The notes under the pieces: generated by a model | Told to the model about the DNA's origin: nothing | Databases searched by the model: none | Seen by the model: only the letters and a program-made list of their open reading frames with translations | Part shown: positions 10,201 to 18,782 of the stretch, piece after piece | Layout of the letters: every line of letters starts with the position of its first letter | How positions within the stretch are numbered: the first letter of the stretch is position 1 | Origin: Oligoflexia bacterium | GTDB taxonomy: Bacteria > Bdellovibrionota > Bacteriovoracia > Bacteriovoracales > Bacteriovoracaceae | Reading direction: 5' to 3' | Assembly: GCA_015231955.1 (NCBI GenBank) | Contig: JADGAN010000004.1 | Location: 124,001 to 188,000, forward strand | DNA: 64,000 nt | Translations under genes and position numbers: made by a program

Positions 10201-10873
10201 TGGAGGAGGTGAAGGTGAAGGTGGAGGTCGCAGCATCACAATCAAACGCTACGGCCAATGCTAGTGGTGTCACCATCAACACGCCAAGCGCACTGCTACT
10301 CCACCAGGCAAGGAGAGAAGTGACGTAATTTTTCCCCAAGAGTGCCAAGTCACTGCCCATGGCGGCCGAGGCAATAGTCAAACCGCTAACACTTAAAAAT
10401 GCAGTCGCAATAGGCGAGATCAATACTCCATAGAAGATCAGTCGCAAGGAGCTGCTCCCACTATCAAGTAGTATTGAAACAGGGATAGAAGAGTTCGAAG
10501 TTTTTCTGGTCAGCAAGTAACTCCCCAGCAAGGCCGAGAGCACTTCTCCCAACCCCGAAGCTATTGCTGCTGAGAGCGAATAGAAGATAAACGGAAAGGA
10601 GTCATCACGTAGATAGGGCCAAAGATTTCCTACAAGCCCTCCTAAAAACACTCCTGGTAAAATAGCACGGCCACGTAGCAATAGAGCGGAGAGTGCTACT
10701 CCCGATACCATCCGAAGCGGAACTCCAAGCGGGGCCTCTGCCACTGCCCACAACTGCCCAATATGAGCAGAGAGAAAACAGAGCAAAAACACAATTGCGT
10801 TCTCTGCAAACACACGCTCTGTGCGCTCCATACGCTTTGTTTTATCAAGATTATCCTTCAATCTTCCAACCAT
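7265..10873 (-). CDS. MASE1 multi-PAS hybrid sensor histidine kinase
   Basis: About 1,202 residues. The N-terminal third is a MASE1-type membrane sensor with roughly eight to ten hydrophobic segments. Three PAS domains follow at about 420-550, 560-680 and 690-810. The HisKA helix carries the phospho-acceptor His in ASGINHEFNNLLAG. The HATPase domain has the N-box (ITNSKEAM) and G-boxes (EDEGLGIAP and DDGSGSHGLALA). A C-terminal receiver has the acidic pair (MEDED), acceptor Asp in VLLDLNIPG and the conserved Lys in ITKPY. It should autophosphorylate and pass phosphate to its own receiver; the signal is unknown. The ATG at 10873 lies nine bases after GGAGG; a TTG at 10894 would overlap the ribosome-binding site. 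No partner phosphotransferase or output regulator is adjacent. Confidence 0.92.
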   Translation of the reverse strand: MVGRLKDNLDKTKRMERTERVFAENAIVFLLCFLSAHIGQLWAVAEAPLGVPLRMVSGVALSALLLRGRAILPGVFLGGLVGNLWPYLRDDSFPFIFYSLSAAIASGLGEVLSALLGSYLLTRKTSNSSIPVSILLDSGSSSLRLIFYGVLISPIATAFLSVSGLTIASAAMGSDLALLGKNYVTSLLAWWSSSALGVLMVTPLALAVAFDCDAATSTFTFTSSSSGTTGALAPAPSAKWSKWNLPLALFFPIGVPLLLLFLFHIFELDLTNSYQRMVLFLLALPSLTWITFRFERRIAFASLFLFALAATTGVLAPMILGLSAEVVTTIPMVNASAVIPWALMSVHLHLQTLLFLTMAPLIAIKGALAESGRSKRELCTLNTELEQELKQHAESQRELLEKGQFVQSLVDVMPDILYIYDLSACKSVYANEGLRSVLGYSAHEVERMGGGMCAHLMHKSDYERYQRETIPKYNKLRQGEKLFHSYRMRHKNGEWRWMESSEVVYDRDPVDGRARQVFGVVRDVTDRMAAEERLRESESRYHPLFEHMLNGFLYAKVIYSDKGDHSDHPCDMIILSVNPAFLRLTGINNVAEGGSGAELLPELFKLPHETNPDYEMVRILGQVARSRIPRKFESYLQVLKMWLSISAYSPAEDHVVVIFDVISDRKLAEEAILDAYQLNQQIITCAQEGVVVYGKDLRYKLWNPYMEQMTGLSFAEVLGKTPGSFFPSLEKSGHMEELRGILDKEHAARKGGPPIRGEFSFSNVKSGKAGTAGVTTSPICNNKYEIVGFISIVRDLTVSKRQEMQLASAKHLESLGTLASGINHEFNNLLAGIFGHLEIAKDRLEKGQTANAGVAIDKALSVFARAQRIGEQLLIFSKGSGSVPVRQVRSLLPLVEGRIRHFSQQLAVGSIEVKLLHPPISQLWQVAIDEDQISKVIDHMITNSKEAMPMGGVITVSLENVIDNQLLPKSLNGQKNYLCITLEDEGLGIAPEHLPHIFDPFFTTKGFGPVDDGSGSHGLALAIAYSIVSKHEGTIEVESTLGRGATFYIYLPRSEEAAKNSPEERKIRSISKGTSGIKVLIMEDEDGLRALYSQYFKDMNYDVTSTASGNEAIAIFKEAYLAGDCFRIVLLDLNIPGGRGGKETIAELRKIDRSFVAIACSGNSDDPVMSAPEAFGFSDAITKPYRLRDLKGVLLRHITLSS
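10201..10230 (-). repeat. Short purine-rich microsatellite inside the kinase gene
   Basis: Degenerate tandem copies of GAAGGT/GGAGGT on the + strand encode a Thr/Phe/Ser low-complexity stretch between membrane segments of the kinase. It is one of several in-frame hexamer repeats in this window. Confidence 0.5.
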
Positions 10874-11104
10874 TCTCATTCTCCTCCGCCACAAACTTAC
10901 ACCCCTTGCGCAAAAAGTGCTAGCCTCTTTTTTTAAGAAACCACAAAACTACAAGTGCAAATTTTTTTGAGGCCCCTTAGAAAAAATGGGATTTTTTGCC
11001 TCTACACTTTTATTGAAGGTTACCTAAAGTTGTTGCTAGTAAAGGACGATAAGGCAAATTGAGGTAGAATAACTTTTTTTTCAAAAGAGGATTTCAAGCT
11101 ACTT

Positions 11105-12361
11105 ATGAGAATACTTTTCCTACTACTTTTTTTGGCCACGACCACTAGCACACCCACTCTCTTTGCCAATAGCAGAGCAGATTTCCTTACACCGGAGGAG
11201 ATCAAGCAGAGAATTTTGCATCCTGAGCTGAACGCAAATAGCGCGACCAATCAAAATCAACAGCACACCCTTGAAAGCAGGCATAACATGGAGATCAAAA
11301 GCATAGAAGATCTCCTTGGTAAAGATGTTGTTGCCGAGATCCGCGCAAAAAAAGCAGCGGCCTTAAAAAGCACGCTGTCACATCCCCCCTTACTCTTTGA
11401 AAACAAAAGCGTCGATCTGCGCTTTCGTGATACTCCAGTAAAAGATCAATCGCTCTTTGTGGGAAGCATCTGGGGATTTCCTGTGGGCACCTGTACTGCC
11501 TTTGGTCTTGCTGCCACCCTGGAAAATTTGATCGGCAATCCCCATGAGGGACACCTCTCCGAGCGACACCTCTGGTCCCACTATGGCCAAATCAACATGT
11601 TTAACGCTATCGATGCCGCAACTATTCAGTACACCACAGAGGAAAACTATTGGCCGGAAGAGAATAAGAATCCTCGCAGCGGTTACCTTGATCACGCCCA
11701 CACCAAAATCCGTGCTGGGAAAAAATTAGGGAATGACCTGCAAGCGATGGTCGACTATTTAAACCGCGGAAGGCCGCTCTATATGGGGTTTGCCACTCCC
11801 CGCGACGTTGGTGATTGCAAAGCAGTTGCTGCAAGCTTAGAAAATACAGGAGGCTCCCACGCTGTCGCCGTTGTTGGATACCAGGCCGATAACGAAATTC
11901 CTGGGGCAGGTTACTTTATTATTAAGAATAGTTGGGGGGAAAAGTGTGGTGACCACGGATATCATTACGTTCCCTTTCAATATTGCCAAGAAATCAAGAA
12001 TGATTGCTACTTCTATGGTCTTGACGAAGTAGAGACGGCCTTTCCCCTCCCCGAAGGAAGTGGCGAAGTTGGCAATTTTCAGATTGATGAAGTCACGTTG
12101 AAAGTCAAAGCGTACCGAAAATGGTACAGCACTTTCCGTGACATCACCCTCTATCTCGAATCACCAAGTGATGAAAAGCGCGCCATCGCCTCTGTCACCT
12201 ATACTCTAAGCGAATCCATTCTAAAACCAGGTCTTGCCGAAAACTCTGGCAACAACTTCAAGTGGGGCTTCCGCACTAAAAAACGTAACTACACCATCAC
12301 CATTCAGATTCGCCTTTTTGACGGACGCAATTTCGAACAAAAGCGCACAATCTCTTTTTGA
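11105..12361 (+). CDS. Secreted papain-like cysteine protease (C1 family)
   Basis: A 418-residue exported protein with signal peptide at about residues 1-21, a propeptide-like charged region to about 95, and a C1A-type catalytic domain. The catalytic set is complete: Gln115 in VKDQS (oxyanion hole), Cys130 in GTCTAFGLA, His252 in GGSHAVAVVGY and Asn275 in IIKNSWGEKCGDHGY. About 60 residues after the papain domain form an extra beta-rich C-terminal region. It probably degrades proteins outside the cytoplasm. The start codon has no strong ribosome-binding site. The gene runs toward htpG, with five bases between the two stops. Confidence 0.9.
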   Translation: MRILFLLLFLATTTSTPTLFANSRADFLTPEEIKQRILHPELNANSATNQNQQHTLESRHNMEIKSIEDLLGKDVVAEIRAKKAAALKSTLSHPPLLFENKSVDLRFRDTPVKDQSLFVGSIWGFPVGTCTAFGLAATLENLIGNPHEGHLSERHLWSHYGQINMFNAIDAATIQYTTEENYWPEENKNPRSGYLDHAHTKIRAGKKLGNDLQAMVDYLNRGRPLYMGFATPRDVGDCKAVAASLENTGGSHAVAVVGYQADNEIPGAGYFIIKNSWGEKCGDHGYHYVPFQYCQEIKNDCYFYGLDEVETAFPLPEGSGEVGNFQIDEVTLKVKAYRKWYSTFRDITLYLESPSDEKRAIASVTYTLSESILKPGLAENSGNNFKWGFRTKKRNYTITIQIRLFDGRNFEQKRTISF

Positions 12362-12366
12362 TCACT

Positions 12367-14385
12367 TTACTTCAAAAGATCGGTCAGATTTCGCATCAGC
12401 TTTTGTGAACGCACAATGAAGTCATCGCGCTCCTCACTGGTGGCCATCCCTTCATTCGACGAAAGCGAGGCCAAATCAGCGATATAGCGACACAGATCGC
12501 CGGCAAGCTCGTGCCCCCCATGGCCATTACCATCACTCTGGCGCTCCGAAAGGCGAAGTGCATTTTGCACCAGTGGGTTGTTGGGATTTACCACTAGTGT
12601 ACGCTTCAGTGGCATATCCATTCCATGCATTCCCCCACGTCCCATCGTCCTGGTCATCAACTGTAACCGCTTCATATTCTCATCCACTTTGTAGTATGCG
12701 GGAGTATCACAGTTTGTGAACGCTTTTACCTCAACGTCCATCTTGCTCTCTTGCTTCTCTTCCTGCTTTCCACTCTCGGCCTCGGTTCCACCACCCACAA
12801 AACTATTAAACAGATCGCGAATCTTCATATGCACATCGGTAGAATTCTCAGTTGCTAGCAAATTCTCCACTTCACATGTGGCGGCCACAAATTTAAATTC
12901 TGCCTTATCGGGATTACTCTCTTTTTTAAACTCCACTTGTTGCATGAAGTGCGGATCAATAAGCGAGTCGGTCTCAACCACCTCGATGCCTTCGTTACCG
13001 AGTTCGCGTTTAAGTGCAAGATCACCCTTGCCCTTCTCCACATATAAAATTTTTCCTTTAAGTTTTTCTTTGTATTTTTCAGGAATAGCGTCGCGATACT
13101 CACCCAAGGTCACATAATTGGCTTTGGCATTTTTAAAGAGCACGCACTCTCTCATCGCCTCATCAAACTTTTCATCAGAGATACAGCCATATTTCACAAA
13201 TAGACCAATATCTTCCCAAATCTTCTGATAGCGCTCACGATCACTCTTAAAAAGTTTCTTTAAAGAGTCGGCAACCTTCTTCACAATATAATTGGAAATC
13301 TTCTTCACATTGGGGTCACCTTGCAGTGACGACCTGGAGACGTTCAAAGGAATATCGGGTGAATCGATATGCCCTTTGAGCAAGCTTAAAAATTCCGGAA
13401 TAATATTCTTCACATTATCGGAGACAAAAACTTGCTTTGCATACAAGCGAATATTTTGTTCATTAATAGGTTTGTTAGGATTTAACTTTGGAAAATACAT
13501 CACACCTAAAAGTTCAAAGGGGTGATCGATCTTTAGATGAATCCAAAAGAGTGGTTCTGGATCAAAAGGAAACTGCTCCCGATAAAACGCCAAATAATCT
13601 TCATCTTTTAGTGTTGTCGGATCCTTCTTCCATAGGGGATGAGTGGTGTTGATTGCACTTTCTACAATTGTTTCATCACCCTCTTTATCTTTGCTATCGT
13701 CCTTCTCCTTGCGTGCTAGTCGCTCCTCTTCCACATCCTTTAGAAAAATCGGATGTGGCATGAAATCGCAATACTTCTTTAACACGCCCTGTGTATGGTA
13801 TTTATCGAGAAAATCTTTCGACTCCTCATTAACATGAATCGTAATTGTCGTTCCCACCTCAGTTCGTTCTGAAGGCGCAAAGGTATATTCAATATTCCCT
13901 TCCGAAATCCACTTGCACGCCACTGCACCCTCACTACACGAAAGCGTATCAATCTCCACCTTGTCTGCCACCATAAACGCCGAATAAAAACCAAGCCCAA
14001 ACTTTCCAATAATATCCTCTTTTTGATCAGCACCCATATTGCGCATCTTCTCTACAAAATCTTGCGCCCCCGAGAAAGCAAGCTTGGCAATATACTTTTC
14101 AACCTCCTCCTCATTCATCCCGATGCCGTTGTCGTGCACACAGATCACCTTCTGTTCACGATCAATTTCCACCTCAATGCGTCCAGGAGGAATCTCCAAA
14201 TTCTGAGTACGCCCAATGATTGCGCGCTTTAAAATCGCATCCGACGAGTTGGAGACCAGCTCGCGTAAGAAAATATCGTGTTCAGAGTAGAGCCACTTTT
14301 TAATAATCGGCAAAATATCATTGGTATTAACAGTAATCGAGCCTGTACGCACAGAGGTAGAGGCAGAGGTAGAGGTAGACGACAT
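12367..14385 (-). CDS. htpG: Chaperone HtpG (Hsp90 family)
   Basis: ATP-dependent cytosolic chaperone. The N-terminal GHKL ATPase has FLRELVSNSSDA with the catalytic Glu, HDNGIGM, and GKFGLGFYSAFMVA. Middle and C-terminal domains follow. At 672 residues it is longer than E. coli HtpG (624). The extra length lies in a Ser/Thr-rich N-terminal tail before RTGSI and in a charged insert near 230-260 resembling a eukaryotic Hsp90 linker; a further acidic stretch lies near 540. The ATG at 14385 is preceded by AAGGAG at nine bases, better than an ATG eight codons upstream. Confidence 0.95.
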   Translation of the reverse strand: MSSTSTSASTSVRTGSITVNTNDILPIIKKWLYSEHDIFLRELVSNSSDAILKRAIIGRTQNLEIPPGRIEVEIDREQKVICVHDNGIGMNEEEVEKYIAKLAFSGAQDFVEKMRNMGADQKEDIIGKFGLGFYSAFMVADKVEIDTLSCSEGAVACKWISEGNIEYTFAPSERTEVGTTITIHVNEESKDFLDKYHTQGVLKKYCDFMPHPIFLKDVEEERLARKEKDDSKDKEGDETIVESAINTTHPLWKKDPTTLKDEDYLAFYREQFPFDPEPLFWIHLKIDHPFELLGVMYFPKLNPNKPINEQNIRLYAKQVFVSDNVKNIIPEFLSLLKGHIDSPDIPLNVSRSSLQGDPNVKKISNYIVKKVADSLKKLFKSDRERYQKIWEDIGLFVKYGCISDEKFDEAMRECVLFKNAKANYVTLGEYRDAIPEKYKEKLKGKILYVEKGKGDLALKRELGNEGIEVVETDSLIDPHFMQQVEFKKESNPDKAEFKFVAATCEVENLLATENSTDVHMKIRDLFNSFVGGGTEAESGKQEEKQESKMDVEVKAFTNCDTPAYYKVDENMKRLQLMTRTMGRGGMHGMDMPLKRTLVVNPNNPLVQNALRLSERQSDGNGHGGHELAGDLCRYIADLASLSSNEGMATSEERDDFIVRSQKLMRNLTDLLK
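14351..14380 (-). repeat. GAGGTA hexamer repeat at the HtpG N-terminus
   Basis: About four and a half copies of GAGGTA/GAGGCA on the + strand encode the Ser/Thr-rich tail (STSTSASTS) ahead of the conserved HtpG fold. Copy-number change would alter the tail without shifting the frame. Confidence 0.6.
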
Positions 14386-14636
14386 AACGATGCACTCCTT
14401 CTTCATCATCTTAAAATAGATTGAATCTGATGATTATTATTATTTATTATTTTGTTTTATTTTATTTTAAAACTATAACTATATATATTCAAAACTACTA
14501 TCTTGCAAGCTGGTCATCGTGTCCCCATTCGTCAACCTTCCTTGTAAAAAAATTATTTTGAAAACTTTAAAATTTTCTTTATTATTTACACTATAACTAA
14601 GACTATACCATTAAAAACCAAAAGGATTTCACCACC

Positions 14637-15173
14637 ATGCAACTGAAAAGCGGCAATGAAAAAAGCAAAGTTATCATCATCACCACTGGCGGCACCATTG
14701 AGAAAACCTACGACGAAAACGACGGCCAGTTGGTCAATCGCTTTTCCATCGTAGAGTCACGCGTCCTCGATCGCCTTCGCCACCCCTACCTTGAAGTTGA
14801 AGTGCGCCCCATCCTGGCCAAAGATTCGCTCTATATGAATGATCACGATCGTGAGCAGCTCGCCCTCTCCCTCTCTCAATTTATGAGTGAAAAGCACCCT
14901 ATTCTTGTCCTCCACGGCACAGATACCATGGACAAGAGCGCACGCCATTGCCACACAAAACTTGCCGAGACGATCACCATCCCTATCGTCTTTACCGGCG
15001 CTATGCGCCCACTCGAACTCGAAGATACGGACGCGGTCCAAAATATCATCGAAGCATTACTTGCTTGCCAACATCTCCCGGCCGGTGTTTATCTATCTTT
15101 TCACTCTCGTATCTTTCCGGCGATGAACTTTAAAAAGAATCGCAAACTCGGAACCTTCGAGTGGTGTTCGTGA
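14637..15173 (+). CDS. Single-domain asparaginase-like protein
   Basis: A 178-residue protein matching the N-terminal domain of type I/II L-asparaginases. It has TTGGTIEKTYD with the first catalytic Thr and VLHGTDTMDKSA with the second Thr-Asp pair. The usual C-terminal domain (full enzymes are about 330 residues) is missing and the gene ends with a clean stop, so this is the compact asparaginase-domain family. Catalytic residues are in place but activity is uncertain, since asparaginases complete their active site across subunits. AAAGGA precedes the ATG by ten bases. fabI follows after 58 bases, possibly in one transcript. Confidence 0.8.
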   Translation: MQLKSGNEKSKVIIITTGGTIEKTYDENDGQLVNRFSIVESRVLDRLRHPYLEVEVRPILAKDSLYMNDHDREQLALSLSQFMSEKHPILVLHGTDTMDKSARHCHTKLAETITIPIVFTGAMRPLELEDTDAVQNIIEALLACQHLPAGVYLSFHSRIFPAMNFKKNRKLGTFEWCS

Positions 15174-15177
15174 ATGT

Positions 15178-15210
15178 TACATTAACGCTACATTAACGCT
15201 ACTTTAATTT
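15178..15210 (+). repeat. 11-bp tandem repeat between the asparaginase-like gene and fabI
   Basis: TACATTAACGC occurs twice back to back (15178-15188 and 15189-15199), followed by a degenerate third copy. The spacing of about one helical turn could serve a regulator of fabI, or the repeat may be incidental. Confidence 0.4.
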
Positions 15211-15231
15211 TACTCTTTAAGGATCTAGCTT

Positions 15232-16047
15232 ATGCTCTTACTCCAACACAAACGCGCCCTGATCCTCGGCGTGGCCAACGAACGTAGTATTGCATGGGGA
15301 ATTGCCCGCAACTTTGCCGCTCATGGTGCGCGCATCGGTATCACTTACCAAAGTGCTCCCCTCAAAAAGCGCATCGAAGGGCTGCTCGCTAGCGAAGATA
15401 GCGTTGGCAGCGCCTGCGACTTTCTACTCCCTTTTGATGCCGCCATCGACGACGACTATCCTCGCCTGGCATGCGACGTCGCCTCCTACTGGCCCTCTGT
15501 CGAAGTGCTGGTGCACTCGCTCGCCTATGCCCGCAAAGAGGATTTAAGCTGCCCTTTTCATCAAACTTCACGTGAAGGCTTTAATCTGGCCCTTGATATC
15601 TCTGCCTTCTCGCTCATCGGGCTGGCCAACGCCTTTCGCCCTCAATTATCACACGGAGCATCCATCATCTCCATGACCTATCACGGCTCCCAACAGGTGC
15701 TGCCAAGCTACAAAGTAATGGGCGTGGCCAAGGCGGCCCTCGAAGCCTCCTCACGCTATCTTGCAAGTGACTTAGGCCCCAAATACGGCATCCGTGTGAA
15801 CTGTATCTCCTCTGGCCCCATCCGCACCCTTGCCGCCTCGGCAGTTGGCCCGATTAACAAAATCACCAAGGTGATCGAGGAGCGTGCTCCTCTGCGCCGA
15901 ACAGTCACCACCGAGGATGTTGGCAAAAGTGCTCTCTATCTTGCAAGCGACCTCTCTTCTGGCATGACCGGACAAATTATTTACGTTGACGCTGGAGTCT
16001 CCATTCAAGCAATGGATGAATTTTCGACCTCTACAAAGGATGACTAA
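15232..16047 (+). CDS. fabI: Enoyl-[acyl-carrier-protein] reductase, FabI type
   Basis: Carries out the last reduction of each fatty-acid elongation round using NAD(P)H. The 271-residue protein has the FabI N-terminus ALILGVANERSIAWGIA (dinucleotide binding), a VLVHSLAYA segment, and the catalytic Tyr-x6-Lys in PSYKVMGVAKAALEA, preceded by TYHGS, which matches the second FabI tyrosine region. The C-terminal GMTGQIIYVDAG is typical. AAGGA stands eight bases before the ATG. The START-domain gene follows after three bases, so the two are almost certainly co-transcribed. Confidence 0.93.
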   Translation: MLLLQHKRALILGVANERSIAWGIARNFAAHGARIGITYQSAPLKKRIEGLLASEDSVGSACDFLLPFDAAIDDDYPRLACDVASYWPSVEVLVHSLAYARKEDLSCPFHQTSREGFNLALDISAFSLIGLANAFRPQLSHGASIISMTYHGSQQVLPSYKVMGVAKAALEASSRYLASDLGPKYGIRVNCISSGPIRTLAASAVGPINKITKVIEERAPLRRTVTTEDVGKSALYLASDLSSGMTGQIIYVDAGVSIQAMDEFSTSTKDD

Positions 16048-16050
16048 CTG

Positions 16051-16764
16051 ATGAAACTCATTATCCCACTCTTACTTTGCCTTTTCACTACTACTAATAT
16101 CACTACTGCCGCACCCTCGGCCTCCGATCCAAATAAAGATCTTATGCCCGAGATCAAATGGGAGTTACTCAAAGAGGCCAGCGAATATAAAATCTTTCGT
16201 GGCAAGACCGCCCACGAAAGTGGTATCTATCCTCTGAAAATGGAAGCTACAATTGCCGCCCCCCTCCCTCTCGTCCTCACGGTCTTGAACGATACTGAAC
16301 GCAAACCAGAATGGGTACCGAACATGCTCACCTCGGCCACCATCAAAAAAGTTTCTGAATACGAAAAGATCGAACGTGGCACTTACGATGCACCCTGGCC
16401 TGTTAATGACCGTGAATTCCTCGTGCGCATTACCGCCGAGCTAGAGCTGCAAGAGGGAAGTAACAAAGGCCCCGCAAAAATAGTCGGTGCTACTGCAAAA
16501 ATCTCCTCTGTCGATCTCTCCGACTTTCCTCCACCTGCCAAAGGCCTGGTACGTGGCCAATCCTATAACGGCAACGTCGTCCTAAAATCGGTTGACAACG
16601 ACACTAAAACCTACTTCCAAATCATCTTCTTCAACGACTTCAAAGGCTCACTCCCGGTCTTCATCGTCAACTTTGTCCAACGCGAGTGGCCCGAAAACTT
16701 CATTTCCAAACTCAAATCCCAACTCCAAAAACCCAACCTCTCTCTCTCCCCCCTCTTCCTCTAA
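16051..16764 (+). CDS. Exported START-domain (lipid-binding) protein
   Basis: 237 residues with signal peptide (1-22), then one START/SRPBCC domain: WELLKEASEYKIFRGK, a central IAAPLPLVLTVLND, GTYDAPWPVNDREFLV (the W-P-hydrophobic-x-D-R-[DE]-hydrophobic signature of START domains) and a C-terminal helix. START domains hold a lipid in a deep hydrophobic cavity. Its place three bases after fabI and its export suggest a role in moving or sensing fatty acids or lipids in the envelope; the ligand is unknown. Confidence 0.85.
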   Translation: MKLIIPLLLCLFTTTNITTAAPSASDPNKDLMPEIKWELLKEASEYKIFRGKTAHESGIYPLKMEATIAAPLPLVLTVLNDTERKPEWVPNMLTSATIKKVSEYEKIERGTYDAPWPVNDREFLVRITAELELQEGSNKGPAKIVGATAKISSVDLSDFPPPAKGLVRGQSYNGNVVLKSVDNDTKTYFQIIFFNDFKGSLPVFIVNFVQREWPENFISKLKSQLQKPNLSLSPLFL

Positions 16765-16928
16765 CCCCATCAGAGGCACATTTGTATTTTCGCTCTGAGC
16801 GAATATCTGACCTCCACCAAAGCAGCAAAGAAAAATCTTTGACGCCATACCATTGTATGTAATAATTTGCATGCATCGACTAATTACAACTTACGTCCTA
16901 TGACGAACGAAAAGGGATATTTTACGCT

Positions 16929-17729
16929 ATGACAACGCTTGCAGATCCAATTACTAAGAAAATGGGGTTTCTCCTTGATATGGATGGAGTGATCTACATT
17001 GGCAAAGAGAGCATTCCCGGAGGCCAGGAGTTTATTGATTACCTGGTAGAGAACGCAATTCCCTTCCTCTTTCTCACAAACAATAGCCGACCGACAACCC
17101 AGGATATCGCTCACCGCCTAAAGAAGATCGGCTACAATGTCACCAAAAATCATATCTACACTAGTGCAATGGCAACAGCGCAATTTTTGGCCTCTCAGCG
17201 CCCAGGTGGTTCCGCCTTTGTCATTGGCGAGGGTGGCCTCATCCAAGCGCTCTACGACCATGGCCATGCTATCGACGATACCTCTCCCGACTATGTCGTG
17301 GTTGGTGAAGGACGAACGCTTACTCTGGAAATTGTCGAAAAAGCGATCGATATGATCATCGGCGGCTCCAAACTGATCGCTACAAACCTAGATCCCGCAC
17401 CTCGAATTCCCGGGTGGACCAAACCCGGTACAGGTGCCGTTATCGCCATGCTTGAGGCCGCTACTGGGGTGAAAGCGTTTAGTGTCGGTAAACCCAGTCC
17501 TATCATGATGAGATATGCCCGAAAAGAGCTCGGACTGCAAACCAGCGAGACAATAATGATCGGTGATACCATGGAAACCGATATCCTCGGCGGCGTCTCC
17601 ATGGGCTATAAAACTATTCTCACACTCACCGGTTCAACAAAGGCAGAAGAGCTTTCTCACTACCCTTACCGTCCCTATCTTGTGATTAATTCCATTGCAG
17701 ACATGATCGACATTCTAAAAGCACAGTAG
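16929..17729 (+). CDS. HAD-IIA family sugar/nucleotide phosphatase, NagD-like
   Basis: A 266-residue cytosolic phosphatase. HAD motif I is LLDMDGVIY (nucleophile Asp and acid Asp), motif II LTNNSRPT, the motif III Lys in VGKPSP, and motif IV GDTMETDILGG. The C2-type cap between motifs II and III places it with NagD/PGP-like enzymes, which remove phosphate from small metabolites such as nucleotides or phosphoglycolate. The exact substrate cannot be read from the sequence. The ribosome-binding site (AAAGGG) is distant. A small palindrome (16789-16803) lies in the 164-base gap upstream. Confidence 0.88.
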   Translation: MTTLADPITKKMGFLLDMDGVIYIGKESIPGGQEFIDYLVENAIPFLFLTNNSRPTTQDIAHRLKKIGYNVTKNHIYTSAMATAQFLASQRPGGSAFVIGEGGLIQALYDHGHAIDDTSPDYVVVGEGRTLTLEIVEKAIDMIIGGSKLIATNLDPAPRIPGWTKPGTGAVIAMLEAATGVKAFSVGKPSPIMMRYARKELGLQTSETIMIGDTMETDILGGVSMGYKTILTLTGSTKAEELSHYPYRPYLVINSIADMIDILKAQ

Positions 17730-17750
17730 CAAAATCATGTTCACAGCAAA

Positions 17751-18521
17751 TTATAAAGGAATAATCTCTTGCGGATTTATGACCACAAGATTTCCCAATC
17801 TGATCTTCTCTTTTAAGTAGCGAATGAGTTTGTCACGCTCTTCCCGAGCAATGTGAGTAATGGCAAGCGTTCCTATGGTTGCAAGCACATCGCTAGCAGC
17901 AAGTAGCTCTTGAAGGTTAGTATGGTAGGGATGCGGTCTTTTGAGAGAAAAGACCTCCTGAATCACTACATCGCAATACCTAATCTTTTCAAAACCACGC
18001 TTCGTTAATTTCCCATCACTGGAAAAAAAGAGGCCTTTGCCATTGGTAAAAGTGAGCTTAACCCCAAGATTTAAAACACTGTGTATTGTCTTGATACACT
18101 CTAGAGTGATCCCCTTCCACAAAAGCTGCTGTCGATCTTTTAGCTCAATAAGGGTTATAGCATACCCACTTTGCTGCAAAAAATTGCCATAGGCCAAGTT
18201 ACAAAGCTGCTCAATTTTTTTTATTGCCCCTTTCGGGCACCAGATCGTAAGCGGCCTGCTTCTTCCCTCCTCTTTGAATCGATAGAGAACAGCTGGTAGT
18301 CCAAAATAGTGATCAGCATGGGTGTGCCCGATATAGATCGCATCGAGCTTGGGATAAAGTTTTTTTTCCTGCCATAAGCGTGGAGGAATTTGGTAACCAC
18401 AATCAAATAGAATCGTGGGCGTCTTTTTTCCATAACAAAGAATAGAGTTATTCCCTAAGTGCTCATCAAAGGCCTCACCACACCCCAAAACTTTTAAGAA
18501 CACTTGCGGCATCTTCGACAT
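17751..18521 (-). CDS. Metallo-beta-lactamase-fold hydrolase, RNase Z/PhnP-like
   Basis: 256 residues. It begins FLKVLGCGEAF, has FDCGYQIPP, the metal-binding HTHADH and a later FSSDGKL, then a C-terminal His in ITHIARE. This arrangement fits the RNase Z/PhnP branch of the family, phosphodiesterases on RNA or cyclic phosphates. There is no exosite arm of classical RNase Z, so the substrate is uncertain. The ATG at 18521 follows AGGAGG by six bases; an upstream in-frame extension would add a spurious hydrophobic segment. Confidence 0.85.
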   Translation of the reverse strand: MSKMPQVFLKVLGCGEAFDEHLGNNSILCYGKKTPTILFDCGYQIPPRLWQEKKLYPKLDAIYIGHTHADHYFGLPAVLYRFKEEGRSRPLTIWCPKGAIKKIEQLCNLAYGNFLQQSGYAITLIELKDRQQLLWKGITLECIKTIHSVLNLGVKLTFTNGKGLFFSSDGKLTKRGFEKIRYCDVVIQEVFSLKRPHPYHTNLQELLAASDVLATIGTLAITHIAREERDKLIRYLKEKIRLGNLVVINPQEIIPL

Positions 18522-18650
18522 AAGTGACCTCCTTTTCTGCAGACCATTACTTCCTATCACGATTAACAAGAGAGTAAAAGTTGTTAGAATAAAATAGAAA
18601 AAATGATTTGAAATGCTCTCTTTTTTTAGATAAAACACTTTGCACTTATA

Positions 18651-18702
18651 CTTCCTTTGTACTTCCTTTTGTTCTTTTGTTCTTTTGTTCCGTTGTTCTT
18701 TC
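18651..18702 (+). repeat. Pyrimidine-rich short tandem repeats upstream of the caspase gene
   Basis: Two copies of a CTTCCTTTTGT-like unit run into three of TTGTTCTTT. The tract lies between the divergent hydrolase and caspase genes. Slippage in such a tract would change promoter spacing. Confidence 0.5.
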
Positions 18703-18735
18703 CTTATGAAATTATAGTTCGAGTTTTAGTCAAGT

Positions 18736-18762
18736 TGATTCATGGTGAGTCAGTTTGATTCA
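18736..18762 (+). promoter_or_regulatory. Three phased TGANTCA sites upstream of the caspase gene
   Basis: TGATTCA (18736), TGAGTCA (18746) and TGATTCA (18756) are spaced exactly 10 bp apart, one helical turn, and end seven bases before the GAGGAG ribosome-binding site. Each is a 7-bp quasi-palindrome. The phasing suggests cooperative binding of a regulator or its oligomer to one face of DNA; the position would block transcription or translation start. Confidence 0.55.
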
Positions 18763-18782
18763 TAAAAAAAGAGGAGTGAATA

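Noticed and set aside
16789-16803. TTCGCTC/GAGCGAA palindrome as a terminator of the fabI-START transcript
   Set aside because: The loop would be one base and no T-run follows.
18651-18702. CRISPR-like or direct-repeat array
   Set aside because: Units are 8-11 bases with no spacers; simple pyrimidine microsatellite.
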